A stretch of DNA of 64,000 nt from Runella aurantiaca (GTDB lineage Bacteria; Bacteroidota; Bacteroidia; Cytophagales; Spirosomataceae), in the NCBI RefSeq assembly GCF_003339505.1, contig NZ_QPIW01000001.1, forward strand, positions 496,001 through 560,000, written 5' to 3'. Below the pieces are notes generated by a model. That model was not told the origin of the DNA. It did no database searches and saw nothing but the letters and a program-made list of their open reading frames with translations. The position numbers and the translations under genes were made by a program. Of this stretch, positions 18,001 to 26,320 are shown one piece after another; position 1 is the first letter of the stretch; each line of letters begins with the position of its first letter.

Positions 18001-20699
18001 TTGAGGCAGGAGCCGATCAAACAGTATGTTCAAGCAGTCCGACCGTTACCTTAGCTGGCAGCAAGGGCGGGACGGCTACGGTAGCAACATGGAGCGGCGG
18101 TGCGGGTATTTTTACCCCCAACAATACTACGCTTAACGCCACCTATACGCCAACACCTGGCGAAATCACGGCGGGAAGTGTGAAGCTGAAATTAACCACT
18201 GACGACCCCGATGGCATCTGCAAAGCCGCTGTCGATTCGGTCATCATCACTTACGACCCCGCGTCGATAATCAATGCGGGTCCTGACCAAACCGTTTGCG
18301 ATTCGGACACGATTTATCTGAGTGCTACGCTTTCTGGGGTGGCTACTCAGATGGTATGGCAGAAAAATGCCGCTTTCGGTACGTTTGTGGGCCCAGATAC
18401 GAGTCCAAACGCCAAGTTTGTGCTCAATGCGGCTGGAAAAATGCTGGATAGCCTGAGTTTTGGCGCTATGAGCAACGACCCTGGGGGCAATGTGTGTCAG
18501 GGGGGCTTGGATACGGTTAAGATTTATATTGAACACGGAGCCGCCTCGGTTGAGGCAGGAGCCGATCAAACAGTATGTTCAAGCAGTCCGACCGTTACCT
18601 TAGCTGGTAGCAAGGGCGGTACGGCTACGGTAGCGACATGGAGCGGCGGTGCGGGTATTTTTACCCCCAACAATACTACACTTAACGCCACCTATACGCC
18701 AACACCTGGCGAAATCACGGCGGGAAGTGTGAAGCTGAAATTAACCACCGACGACCCCGATGGCATCTGCAAAGCCGCTGTCGATTCGGTCATCATCACT
18801 TACGACCCCGCGTCGATAGTCAATGCAGGTCCTGACCAAGCCGTTTGTAGTATGGATACGATTTATCTGAGTGCTACACTTTCTGGAGTGGCTACTCAGA
18901 TGGTATGGCAGAAAAATGTCGCTTTCGGTACGTTTGTGGGCCCAGATACGAGCCCCAACGCCAAGTTTGTGCTCAATGCGGCTGGAAAAATGCTGGATAG
19001 CCTGAGTTTTGGCGCTATGAGCAACGACCCCGGGGGTAATGTGTGTCAGGGGGGCTTGGATACGGTTAAGATTTATATTTTGCATCCTGCGGTGCCCCTC
19101 GTGGCGGCGGGCGATACCATTAATGCTGGCAGTTCCATTAACCTGACGGGCACTGGATGTACTGGGCCGGGTTTCACGTTGCGGTGGTTCCAAGCAGCTG
19201 ATGATGCTCCCGTTTCTATGCCAGTCAGTCCCTTGCAAACTACCACTTATTATGCCCGTTGTGAACAAACCCGCCTCGGTGTAACTTGCCAAAGTGACAA
19301 GTCAACGGAGTTTATTGTGACGGTTTTACCCAGTTCTACCAGCATAATTTATGTCAATGTGGCCAACAACGCTCCTGGACAGGATGGTAGTAGTTGGAGC
19401 AAAGCCTTCGCCTCCTTGCAACAAGGACTGACCGCCGCCGCAGCCCTGCAAGCTTCTGCAAGTACGGTGCAGGTTTGGGTGGCGCAGGGTACTTACAAGC
19501 CTGGCACATTGCGCAAAGATGTTTTCTCCATTCCATCGGGCGTCAAAGTATTCGGCGGATTTGTTGGTACCGAAACCCTCCTTGAAGAACGCAACTGGAA
19601 AATCAATCTGACCATCCTCAGCGGCGAGATTGGTACCATCGTCCCAGATGATAATACGTACCACGTCGTTTTGTTTAAGGCTACCAATGACACCACCCAA
19701 CTCGACGGATTTCAAGTCGTAAGAGGTTTTGCTGAATTCTTCGCTGGCAACCAGACTAATAACTTGGAAGACCCTAGTGTTCAGGCCTCAGGAGGAGGTA
19801 TTTTGGCAATTGAGAAGAGTAAAGGGCTTATTATCAATTGTACTGTCACTGACAACCGAGCCATCGGCGGCGGCGGGATGCTTCTGCGAGACAGTTCTCA
19901 TCTCCATATTATCCAAAGCGTTATTTTCGGTAATGAAGCCACTTTCGGGGGTGGGGTGTACGTGTTGGGCGGAAGCCAACCGTATTTTGAAAATGTATTG
20001 TTTGCCATTAACAAAGGACTAGGGGCGGGGCTGTATGTCAACCATAGTCAGCCTACATTAATGAATTGTACCATTGCTTCCAACAAAGATGGCAGTAATA
20101 ACGTGGGTGGTGTTTATAACTCCAATGCGACAACGACGATTCAGAACAGTATTTTGTGGGGTAATACGCCGCTGCAATCCACCGCTGGCAGCAACATCAC
20201 CAACAGTATAGTGGAGGGAGGCTATATGGGTACGGGCAACTTGAACCTGAATCCGTTGTTTGTCAACCCTAATCCTACAGGACTAGCCCCCATGGGTGTG
20301 TTGGGTGATTATCATTTGCAGATTTGTTCACCAGCCATCAACTCGGGCAATAATGCAGGTGCACCAAATGTAGATTTGGACGGCAATGCACGTCCTTTTC
20401 CGATTGGAATAGGTATAGCCGACATGGGCGTGTACGAAAGTCAGAGTGCGGGCAGCAGCGGACCTCCTAATCTGACGGTGACGGAGCCTATTACCTCGGG
20501 CACGGTGTTGAAAGTGGCGGGTAAGATTACGGCAACCAACCAGATTTCAGGTGCGAAGGTGGTGTATCAGGCCACCAATTCTGTGATATTATCCCCTGGT
20601 TTTTCAGCCACTGGCAATAGCTTTCTGGCAGTCATCGGTGATTGTTCAACTCCAGTTCCGGCATCAGCAGGTTCGGAAGAAAGTTTGAACCAAAAATAA
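15099..20699 (+). CDS. Secreted S8 subtilisin-like protease with PKD-like repeats and surface C-terminus
   Basis: The ATG at 15099 is preferred because it opens a signal peptide (MKRLLLLLFCLYSLASVAQ); a TTG eight codons earlier would mask it. The mature 1866-aa protein begins with a prodomain and an S8 protease: Asp in VGVLSDSYNN, His in MIEIVHDVAPGA, and Ser in GTSASGPHAAAVAALM (about residue 525). After residue 600 come Ig-like modules, three full copies and one partial copy of a 183-residue unit (DPASIINAGPDQTVC...), then a right-handed beta-helix region (IIYVNVANNAPGQDGSSWSK onward) ending in SPAINSGNNAG and NARPFPIG, the usual choice-of-anchor Q pattern. The end, VILSPGFSATGNSFLAVIG, is a Cytophagales surface-protein module. 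The product is likely a large cell-surface or released protease; the substrate is unknown. The module order and near-identical repeats suggest recent growth. Confidence 0.88.
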   Translation: MKRLLLLLFCLYSLASVAQNPASKLSYELQRLLPGFIPIQTEGDQMVFDQIMYDAKGNVVVRLLAKTGSEVLVNELRAKNFDIIVTTKFTVTISVPVSRLKELENVEEMRKATAEYKPGHGAVVSQGDTAMKSHLARVTYGVNGAGVKVGVLSDSYNNLGGAAAGVTNGELPGPGNPNGFTNPVEVLAELSSGGSDEGRAMIEIVHDVAPGATKAFATAFVGGQAGFANNIIALKDAGSKVIVDDVFYFAEPFFQNGFIAQAVNTVKAAGVTYFSLAGNHARAAYANSFRAGSFTFPGVTAGNVAAHNFAAPGDPDVYMLQITGLAAATYTVVLQWDEPFPSVSGGAGAQTDMDIFWYDATGTVPVVSPPVNNIGLDPIEQLRINTSGGTRNLAIRHTSGPAPQNLRIVIYTNGLPLTFGNAAVPGINASTLVGHPNTPGAISVGAAPWFRTPAYGVNPPVIEAFSSLGGTPILFDDDGNRLPVPIIYDKPEITGPDGGNTSFFGREIPEDTDTFRNFFGTSASGPHAAAVAALMIQSRNGQSPLTPDQIKTVMENSTIDMDDPDIAGFQTGFDYRTGHGLLQADLALAQVNCTTPITLTTGTVLNICQGTKSFTIPYTATTGSPISYSISGPGITSVNDVVLAAAPSSITVNLSGGATLPSIAYNLQLKNANGCLSDTIKGTVTIDPASIINAGPDQTVCDSDTIYLSATLSGVATQMVWQKNAAFGTFVGPDTSPNAKFVLNAAGKMLDSLSFGAMSNDPGGNVCQGGLDTVKIYIEHGAASVEAGPDQTVCSSSPTVTLAGSKGGTATVATWSGGAGIFTPNNTTLNATYTPTPGEITAGSVKLKLTTDDPDGICKAAVDSVIITYDPASIINAGPDQTVCDSDTIYLSATLSGLATQMVWQKNVAFGTFIGPDTSPNAKFVLNAAGKMLDSLSFGAMSNDPGGNVCQGGLDTVKIYIEHGAASVEAGADQTVCSSSPTVTLAGSKGGTATVATWSGGAGIFTPNNTTLNATYTPTPGEITAGSVKLKLTTDDPDGICKAAVDSVIITYDPASIINAGPDQTVCDSDTIYLSATLSGVATQMVWQKNAAFGTFVGPDTSPNAKFVLNAAGKMLDSLSFGAMSNDPGGNVCQGGLDTVKIYIEHGAASVEAGADQTVCSSSPTVTLAGSKGGTATVATWSGGAGIFTPNNTTLNATYTPTPGEITAGSVKLKLTTDDPDGICKAAVDSVIITYDPASIVNAGPDQAVCSMDTIYLSATLSGVATQMVWQKNVAFGTFVGPDTSPNAKFVLNAAGKMLDSLSFGAMSNDPGGNVCQGGLDTVKIYILHPAVPLVAAGDTINAGSSINLTGTGCTGPGFTLRWFQAADDAPVSMPVSPLQTTTYYARCEQTRLGVTCQSDKSTEFIVTVLPSSTSIIYVNVANNAPGQDGSSWSKAFASLQQGLTAAAALQASASTVQVWVAQGTYKPGTLRKDVFSIPSGVKVFGGFVGTETLLEERNWKINLTILSGEIGTIVPDDNTYHVVLFKATNDTTQLDGFQVVRGFAEFFAGNQTNNLEDPSVQASGGGILAIEKSKGLIINCTVTDNRAIGGGGMLLRDSSHLHIIQSVIFGNEATFGGGVYVLGGSQPYFENVLFAINKGLGAGLYVNHSQPTLMNCTIASNKDGSNNVGGVYNSNATTTIQNSILWGNTPLQSTAGSNITNSIVEGGYMGTGNLNLNPLFVNPNPTGLAPMGVLGDYHLQICSPAINSGNNAGAPNVDLDGNARPFPIGIGIADMGVYESQSAGSSGPPNLTVTEPITSGTVLKVAGKITATNQISGAKVVYQATNSVILSPGFSATGNSFLAVIGDCSTPVPASAGSEESLNQK
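17157..19080 (+). repeat. 549-bp tandem repeats inside the S8 protease gene
   Basis: Units begin at 17157, 17706, 18255 and 18804, exactly 549 bp (183 codons) apart, each at the words GACCCCGCGTCGAT. The first three are complete; the fourth stops after about 277 bp at IYILHP. Copies differ by only a few bases over hundreds, including silent ones, and copies 1 and 3 share variants (GTTTGCGATTCGGAC, AATGCCGC) that copy 2 lacks. Each unit encodes two Ig/PKD-like modules with paired Cys residues. The in-frame length keeps the reading frame when copy number changes. Confidence 0.95.
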
Positions 20700-20720
20700 A
20701 CTACTGTCAAATACCTTCTC

Positions 20721-20774
20721 ATCCCTTTGGTGAAAGCATGACAAATCTGACGTCGTGCAATTTGCCAAAGGGAT
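20721..20774 (+). terminator. Terminator-like hairpin behind the protease gene
   Basis: ATCCCTTTGG (20721-20730) and CCAAAGGGAT (20765-20774) form a perfect 10-bp stem with a long 34-base loop. The following TGTTTATTTG is T-rich but not a clean T run, so this is a moderate call. Confidence 0.5.
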
Positions 20775-20867
20775 TGTTTATTTGTGGCCAATCGCTTTTA
20801 TCTTAAGCATATTACCACTTATATTGAGAACTCTTAAGGCTTAATTTTATTGGAATTTTAAAAAACT

Positions 20868-21845
20868 ATGAACCCTTCTCAATTTTCTGTAGGAGTCGTT
20901 GGACTCGGCTTGATGGGCTGCAGCATCACAACTTGTTTGTTATTGGCTGGACACCGAGTGGTGGCCGTGGCGCCGCTTCCGCTGGATGTGCCCACGGCGC
21001 ACCCACGCATCCATGAACACCTCAAAAAATCGTTAGAAGAAGGCCTAACCACGCAAGCACCCGATCATTTTTTTGAAGCACTGGTGATTACAGAAGAATA
21101 TGGTGCGCTTGTGGATTGTCAATTGGTGATTGAATGTACGCTAGAAAATCTTTCTATCAAGAAATCCGTCTACGAAAAAATAGAGGCTGTGGTGTCGACA
21201 GAGGCCGTGATTACGAGCAATACGTCGGCGATTCCCATCAGTATTTTACAAAAAGAAGTACGTCATCCTGAGCGTTTTTTGGGGCTGCATTGGGCCGAAC
21301 CTTCCCACACAACGCGTTTTTTGGAGGTGATTTGCGGTGAGTTGAGCGATGAATCGAAAGGGGAGTGGTTATACGAACTTTCGCATTTATGGGGTAAAGA
21401 ACCCACGCTTGTACGTAAAGATATTCGTGGGTTTATTAGCAATCGCCTCATGTATGCGCTGTACCGGGAAGCGTTTAATCTGGTCGAAAATGGCTACGCC
21501 ACGGTCGAAGATGTAGACCGTGCCTGCCGTAACAACGGGGGGTATTGGATGACCTTGGTCGGGCCTTTTCGTTGGATGGATTTGACGGGGGTACCCGCCT
21601 ACCATACGGTGCTGAAAGATTTGTTTCCCACCCTAAGCACAAGTACCGAAGTGCCTGCGTTGATTGACGACATCGTGAAAGCGGGTGGTAAGGGTGTGGC
21701 AAATGCCCACGGATTTTACTCGTATACGCCCGAAGAAGCCCAGTTGTGGCGCGAAACGTTCGAAGCCTTTAGTTACGAAATTCGTGAACTTGCGCTCAAA
21801 TACCCCGCCGACGTGGTCAAAAAGAAGCTAAAAAGTAAGGAGTAA
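20868..21845 (+). CDS. 3-hydroxyacyl-CoA dehydrogenase family protein
   Basis: A 325-aa single-chain NAD-dependent enzyme. The Rossmann motif VGLGLMGCSITTCLL starts at residue 10 (GxGxxG), and NTSAIPISIL near 122 and GLHWAEPSHTTRFLEV near 140 mark the substrate cleft, with the catalytic His in HWAEP. The C-terminal helical domain contains RDIRGFISNRLMYAL... style helix (residues about 185-205). The family oxidises 3-hydroxyacyl-CoA or short 3-hydroxy acids such as L-carnitine; the HWAEP variant differs from the standard HFFNP of fatty-acid beta-oxidation enzymes, so a small hydroxy-acid substrate is more likely. It stands alone, and its stop faces yicC. Confidence 0.85.
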   Translation: MNPSQFSVGVVGLGLMGCSITTCLLLAGHRVVAVAPLPLDVPTAHPRIHEHLKKSLEEGLTTQAPDHFFEALVITEEYGALVDCQLVIECTLENLSIKKSVYEKIEAVVSTEAVITSNTSAIPISILQKEVRHPERFLGLHWAEPSHTTRFLEVICGELSDESKGEWLYELSHLWGKEPTLVRKDIRGFISNRLMYALYREAFNLVENGYATVEDVDRACRNNGGYWMTLVGPFRWMDLTGVPAYHTVLKDLFPTLSTSTEVPALIDDIVKAGGKGVANAHGFYSYTPEEAQLWRETFEAFSYEIRELALKYPADVVKKKLKSKE

Positions 21846-21881
21846 GTTGGGTACAAATACTCACTCCCTACTGCGGATTGC

Positions 21882-22769
21882 TTAAATAATATTGGCCGTT
21901 TGTTCTTTTATTTTCTCCAATTCATCTTTCATTTGCACCACCAAATGTTGAATGGCAGAGTCGTTGGCTTTGGAGCCGATGGTGTTGACTTCACGGCCGA
22001 TTTCCTGAGAGATGAAATTGAGTTTTTTGCCGTTGCTCTCTTTGCTTTGGAGGGTTTCGATAAAATACGTGAGGTGGTTTTTGAGACGAACTTTTTCCTC
22101 AGAAATATCAAATTTTTCGATGTAATACACGAGTTCCTGCTCAAAGCGATTTTGGTCAAACGATTCATCGCCGAGTAAATCACGGACGTTTTTGCGGAGC
22201 CGTTCACGAACACCCGGAATGCGAAATTTGTCTAATTCCTCAATTTCGATAAGTATATCAGTAATTCTCTGAATACCATCTTTGAAGGCTTTATTGAGCG
22301 CGACGCCTTCTTGCATTCTAAATTCAGTACATTTTTTGAGGGCTTCGTGTACCGTTTTTTGAATCAACGCCAAATCCGCGACTTGTTGGTCTTCGGTGGT
22401 GGCGTCGGTCAGATAGGTATTGGGCATCATGAGCGCCATGCGGAGCACGTCGGTAGGCACGGGCGCAAAGCCCAAATCCTCGGCGGTTTGGTGCAAATCG
22501 CGGTAGTAGGCTTTCACCAGCGCGCGGTTGACGATGGTGCCCGAGCCACCCTGTCCTACGGGTGTAACGGTGAGGTTAAACTCTACTTTGCCGCGTTCGA
22601 GGGCTTGGGTGATGAGGTTTCGAATTTCGATTTCTCGCTCTGAATAATTACGCGGAATACGACAGTAAATATCTAAAAATTTGGAATTCAGGGACTTCAC
22701 TTCGGCCGTGACCGAAATGCTTTCTGATTCGAAGGTGGCTTTTCCGTAGCCGGTCATTGATTTCAGCAT
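21882..22769 (-). CDS. YicC family endoribonuclease
   Basis: A 295-aa protein covering the whole YicC family: MLKSMTGYGKATFE at the N-terminus, VEVK-like strand VKSLNSKFLDIYCRIPR near 28-44, and the C-terminal DUF1732 part with EIGREVNTIGSKANDSAIQH, the family signature. YicC-type proteins are RNases that act on small RNAs and mRNA, and in several bacteria the gene sits near gmk; here it does not. It is convergent with the dehydrogenase gene (37 bases apart) and lies downstream of pdxA on the same strand. Confidence 0.93.
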   Translation of the reverse strand: MLKSMTGYGKATFESESISVTAEVKSLNSKFLDIYCRIPRNYSEREIEIRNLITQALERGKVEFNLTVTPVGQGGSGTIVNRALVKAYYRDLHQTAEDLGFAPVPTDVLRMALMMPNTYLTDATTEDQQVADLALIQKTVHEALKKCTEFRMQEGVALNKAFKDGIQRITDILIEIEELDKFRIPGVRERLRKNVRDLLGDESFDQNRFEQELVYYIEKFDISEEKVRLKNHLTYFIETLQSKESNGKKLNFISQEIGREVNTIGSKANDSAIQHLVVQMKDELEKIKEQTANII

Positions 22770-22889
22770 AATTTTAAGAGCGAGTAAACAGGAGCGAGTA
22801 GGGGGCCGCCCGCGCTGTCGGTAATAAGAAGTAAATTTTTATGATTTTTCAATCGCAGAAGAATACGCATGAAGAAGTTTTGCAACTCC

Positions 22890-23975
22890 TTACTTCTCCT
22901 CCTGCGACGTCATTTTTTCAACAACTGGATTCTTTTTCAACGCATTTTTTTCGAGTTCGGCTTGTTCTTTTCGGTGCTTCACTACGTCACAGGCGGTATA
23001 AATGGCTTGGCGCATGGAGGTTTCGTCGGCTTGGTTTTTGCCCGCGATGTCGTAAGCAGTGCCGTGGTCGGGCGAAGTGCGAACGATGGGTAAACCTGCC
23101 GTAAAGTTGACGCCTTCGCTGAAAGCAATGGTTTTGAACGGTGAAAGCCCTTGGTCGTGGTACATCGCCAATACTGCATCAAACTTGCGGTAGGTTTGGG
23201 CGGCAAAAAAACCATCGGCGGGGTACGGCCCATAAATGAGTTGCCCTTTGTTGCGCAGTTCTTTCAGTGCGGGTGTAATGGTTTCCTCTTCTTCCGAACC
23301 CAAAAGCCCGTTTTCGCCCGCGTGAGGATTTAGCCCTAGCACGGCAATCCGAGGTTTACGGATGCCAAAATCGCCGCGCAGCGACTTGAGCATGGCCTGA
23401 AGTTTGACGACAATTTTTTCTTTGGTGATTTGGCTCGCTACTTCCGACAGCGGCACGTGGCCCGTTACGACCCCAACGCGCAGCACGTCGCTCACCATAA
23501 ACATAAGCGGCTCTTTGATGTCAAAGGCTTCGGCTAAGTATTCGGTATGACCCGGAAATTTAAACTCGTCGTTTTGGATGTTGTTTTTATTGATAGGAGC
23601 CGTTACCAACGCGTCTAATTTACCCGCTTTCAGGTCTTCCATGGCCCGTTTTAAGCTTTCAAAAGCCCCTTTTCCTGCTTCGGGCGTTACTTTTCCGGGC
23701 TGAATATCCTCGTCGGTATTGGGCCAGCAGGTGATGACGTTGGTGACTTTTGGGTTTACCTGCTCAATTTTTTGGAGGCCAAACAAGTTCCAGTCCTTCA
23801 TGTCCATCTGGTTGCGGTAGCGGTTCAGAAGGCGCATGGAGCCATAAATGACAGGGATACAAATGCGGTTTAATTGGTTGTTATACAGTGCTTTAAGAAT
23901 GACTTCAGGTCCTACGCCGTTGTAGTCACCCATGGTTATGCCAATGACAGGTTTATCAAGATTTGATTCGCTCAT
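22890..23975 (-). CDS. pdxA: 4-hydroxythreonine-4-phosphate dehydrogenase
   Basis: A 361-aa enzyme of the deoxyxylulose-5-phosphate-dependent pyridoxal phosphate pathway; it oxidises and decarboxylates 4-phosphohydroxy-L-threonine. Signatures are GITMGDYNGVGPEVILKAL at residue 13, the metal-binding His in KFPGHTEYLAEAF, LGLNPHAGENGLLG near 215, and MYHDQGLSPFK near 270. The last 25 residues (KNALKKNPVVEK) are a charged tail beyond the usual family end. It is single and lies 120 bases upstream of yicC on the same strand. Confidence 0.95.
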   Translation of the reverse strand: MSESNLDKPVIGITMGDYNGVGPEVILKALYNNQLNRICIPVIYGSMRLLNRYRNQMDMKDWNLFGLQKIEQVNPKVTNVITCWPNTDEDIQPGKVTPEAGKGAFESLKRAMEDLKAGKLDALVTAPINKNNIQNDEFKFPGHTEYLAEAFDIKEPLMFMVSDVLRVGVVTGHVPLSEVASQITKEKIVVKLQAMLKSLRGDFGIRKPRIAVLGLNPHAGENGLLGSEEEETITPALKELRNKGQLIYGPYPADGFFAAQTYRKFDAVLAMYHDQGLSPFKTIAFSEGVNFTAGLPIVRTSPDHGTAYDIAGKNQADETSMRQAIYTACDVVKHRKEQAELEKNALKKNPVVEKMTSQEEK

Positions 23976-24109
23976 GATGCATCAAAAAATTAGATTTGAG
24001 AGGAACGGGCGGATTTTACAAATAAATATTTGCCGTTTTTGCCACGTCAACCCCAAAAATCAATAAAATCGTTTTAGTAATGACGCTGCAATTTACGAAT
24101 AAACCGCAC

Positions 24110-24117
24110 TATTTTTG
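24110..24117 (+). promoter_or_regulatory. Bacteroidota -7 promoter element
   Basis: TATTTTTG matches TAnnTTTG. Transcription would begin about 24122, which supports the GTG at 24142 as the start of the dehydrogenase. No clear -33 TTTG is seen. Confidence 0.5.
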
Positions 24118-24141
24118 TGCCGATTACTAACTGACACTGTC

Positions 24142-25080
24142 GTGAAAATTTTAATAGTTGACGAAATGCACCCCTCTCTGTTTCCGATGTTGGACCAAGC
24201 GGGCCTGTTGTATCGTTATGAACCTACTTTCAAACGTCCCCAAATTTTAAGCCATATTGGTGAATATGAGGGGCTTATTATTCGGAGTAAAACCGTTATT
24301 GATGAAGAAGTATTGCAGCATGCTCCTCTCTTGCGCTTTGTGGCTCGGGCAGGAGCGGGGTTGGATTTGATTGACATGGAGGCCGTTCAACAACGGAATG
24401 TTCAGGTTTTTGCGGCCAACGAAGGAAACCGCGACGCCGTAGCCGAGCACTTAGTGGGGATGTTGTTGGGATTGTTTGCCAATATCGTCAAAGCGGACCG
24501 CGAGGTGCGGCAGGGAATTTGGGACCGTGAAGGAAATCGCGGAATTGAGCTGATGGGAAAAACCGTGGGCCTCATTGGCTACGGGTTCAACGGCAGTGCC
24601 ACCGCCCGACGATTGAGCGGGTTTGGTTGTCGAGTGTTGGCCTACGATAAATATTTGGTCAACTACGGCGATGAATACGCGCAAGAGTCGTCGTTGGAAG
24701 AAATCATGGCCCAGGCCGATGTCATCAGCCTGCACGTACCGCTAACCGCCGAAACCCGACTCATGATCAATGATGATTTTGTGGCAAACGTAGCCCGTCC
24801 GTTTTTTTTGCTCAACATCGCGCGGGGCGAAATTGTCAACATGGAAACCATCGTCAAAGGGTTGGAAAGCGGCAAAATCAGGGGGGCTTGTTTGGACGTG
24901 CTGGAAAATGAAAAATTGAAGACCTTGACGCCCGAACAACAAAAATCGTTTGACTACCTCTGCAATTCGTCGCGGGTGATACTGACTCCCCACGTGGCAG
25001 GCTGGACGCAGGAAAGTTACGCGAAAATAAACGAGGCGTTGGTGAAACAGATTACGGCGAGTTTGTCGGTCGAAAAATAG
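24142..25080 (+). CDS. D-isomer-specific 2-hydroxyacid dehydrogenase (phosphoglycerate dehydrogenase-like)
   Basis: A 312-aa NAD-dependent dehydrogenase. The GTG at 24142 (VKILIVDEMHPSLF) is chosen because the sequence before it contains a promoter and does not fit the fold. The cofactor domain carries GKTVGLIGYGFNGSATARRL, and the catalytic residues are Arg in LNIARGEIVN, Glu in CLDVLENE and His in ILTPHVAGWT. The length is that of short SerA/hydroxypyruvate-reductase types without ACT domain. A role in serine synthesis is possible, but many paralogues reduce glyoxylate or other 2-oxo acids; no serB or serC is near. Confidence 0.85.
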   Translation: MKILIVDEMHPSLFPMLDQAGLLYRYEPTFKRPQILSHIGEYEGLIIRSKTVIDEEVLQHAPLLRFVARAGAGLDLIDMEAVQQRNVQVFAANEGNRDAVAEHLVGMLLGLFANIVKADREVRQGIWDREGNRGIELMGKTVGLIGYGFNGSATARRLSGFGCRVLAYDKYLVNYGDEYAQESSLEEIMAQADVISLHVPLTAETRLMINDDFVANVARPFFLLNIARGEIVNMETIVKGLESGKIRGACLDVLENEKLKTLTPEQQKSFDYLCNSSRVILTPHVAGWTQESYAKINEALVKQITASLSVEK

Positions 25081-25150
25081 CTGGGGCGTCATACAACTAT
25101 TGCCGCCGCAAAACCGTCATTATAGAGAGAAATAACCATTTTAGTTTGTT

Positions 25151-26296
25151 ATGAAAAAGACGTTACCCCTTTTTGCGGCGTTGCTCGTTGTGACCTTTGC
25201 GTGCAATAAAACCCCCGAACCCTCTCCCAACGACCCTCTGCTGATGAGCGCGGTAGCCAACTATACCGAGGAGAAAGTGACTATCCAGTCTATCGGAAGC
25301 GTTTTCGTCGGAACCACAGGGCCTCAACCCGTGGATTTTGATAAAACAGAAGTGTGGATGGCGGAGGGGAGCCCTTCAAATTTAAAATTGATTCAAACCA
25401 CCGACCAAAAAAATATTGAACTTACTGGCCTTCAGGTGGATAAAGTGTATTATGTAGCCGTAAAAGGCAGTAAAGGTGAGTACTGGTCGGAATTAAGTAC
25501 GCCTATTTTGGTGATTCCCAATCGGTTGAAACCAGTCAAAGAACTGTTACAAACCACCAATGCTGTCAGTTTTTACTTGTCCCCGACGGCTACTTATTCC
25601 TTGGTTCAGTCGCAGGAGTCTAAAGAGCTGACGTTGACGCAATTGGTTTCGGGAAAAGCCCAAAAGCTTTCGTATCCTTCAACGATTTTTTTTAGAAATT
25701 GGGGCGCTAGTGGGGAGCAAATTCTGTTTGAAACGTCGGTAAATCAACGTCGAAAGTACGTCATATACGACATTAATAAGGAAACCTTCAGTGAGTTTAC
25801 GCTGCCGTCAACGGCCAATGTGTGGCTTGCGGCCTTGGCCCCCGACGGTAAGAAAATCGCTTACACCGACTACAACCGTACGGGAAATGTGTGGCTCTAC
25901 GATGCCGATACCAATACCGATAAACGCACCACCTTGTCCCAGCCCTACGACATGGCTTGGACCTCCGATAGCCGCTCATTGTTGGTGCATCGTTACAGCA
26001 CGGTTTCGGGAGAGGCGCAGGAGATTGTGAACTACGACCCCGCAAAGGATGCCGTCACTAAAACCCTGTTTGTGACGCCGCCCAAAGGCGCGGTTCAGTG
26101 GCCTAGATTGTCGCCCTCGGGGAATCAATTGTTGTTTTCTTCCACACTTTCGGGGCAGTCGCACATTTGGTTGTATGACTTAACGACCGAAAAACTACGC
26201 CCCATCACCAAGGGAACTTTCCAATTTGGGTGGCTTTCGGGCTCGGAATTTTATGCGGTAGAAGAAGGCCCCACGCCTAAAGTAATGCTGTATTAG
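25151..26296 (+). CDS. Lipoprotein with fibronectin-like domain and TolB-type beta-propeller
   Basis: A 381-aa exported protein with a lipobox (LLVVTFAC, Cys18), so it is anchored as a lipoprotein. Residues about 30-120 look like a fibronectin type III module (LTGLQVDKVYYVAVKGSKGEYW). The rest forms a beta-propeller of the WD40/TolB kind, with repeated WSP-like blades: LAALAPDGKKIAYTDYN, DMAWTSDSRSLLVH, WPRLSPSGNQLLFSS. The function is not indicated; such proteins may bind partners at the outer membrane. Its end lies 24 bases from the convergent gene at 26321. Confidence 0.8.
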   Translation: MKKTLPLFAALLVVTFACNKTPEPSPNDPLLMSAVANYTEEKVTIQSIGSVFVGTTGPQPVDFDKTEVWMAEGSPSNLKLIQTTDQKNIELTGLQVDKVYYVAVKGSKGEYWSELSTPILVIPNRLKPVKELLQTTNAVSFYLSPTATYSLVQSQESKELTLTQLVSGKAQKLSYPSTIFFRNWGASGEQILFETSVNQRRKYVIYDINKETFSEFTLPSTANVWLAALAPDGKKIAYTDYNRTGNVWLYDADTNTDKRTTLSQPYDMAWTSDSRSLLVHRYSTVSGEAQEIVNYDPAKDAVTKTLFVTPPKGAVQWPRLSPSGNQLLFSSTLSGQSHIWLYDLTTEKLRPITKGTFQFGWLSGSEFYAVEEGPTPKVMLY

Positions 26297-26320
26297 GAAT
26301 AGGGATGGGGCTGATTGTTT

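Noticed and set aside
17124-19292. Four long minus-strand frames of 115-183 residues, each starting alike
   Set aside because: They are antisense to the 549-bp repeats and resemble one another only because the repeats do; the plus-strand frame has the signal peptide and domain structure.
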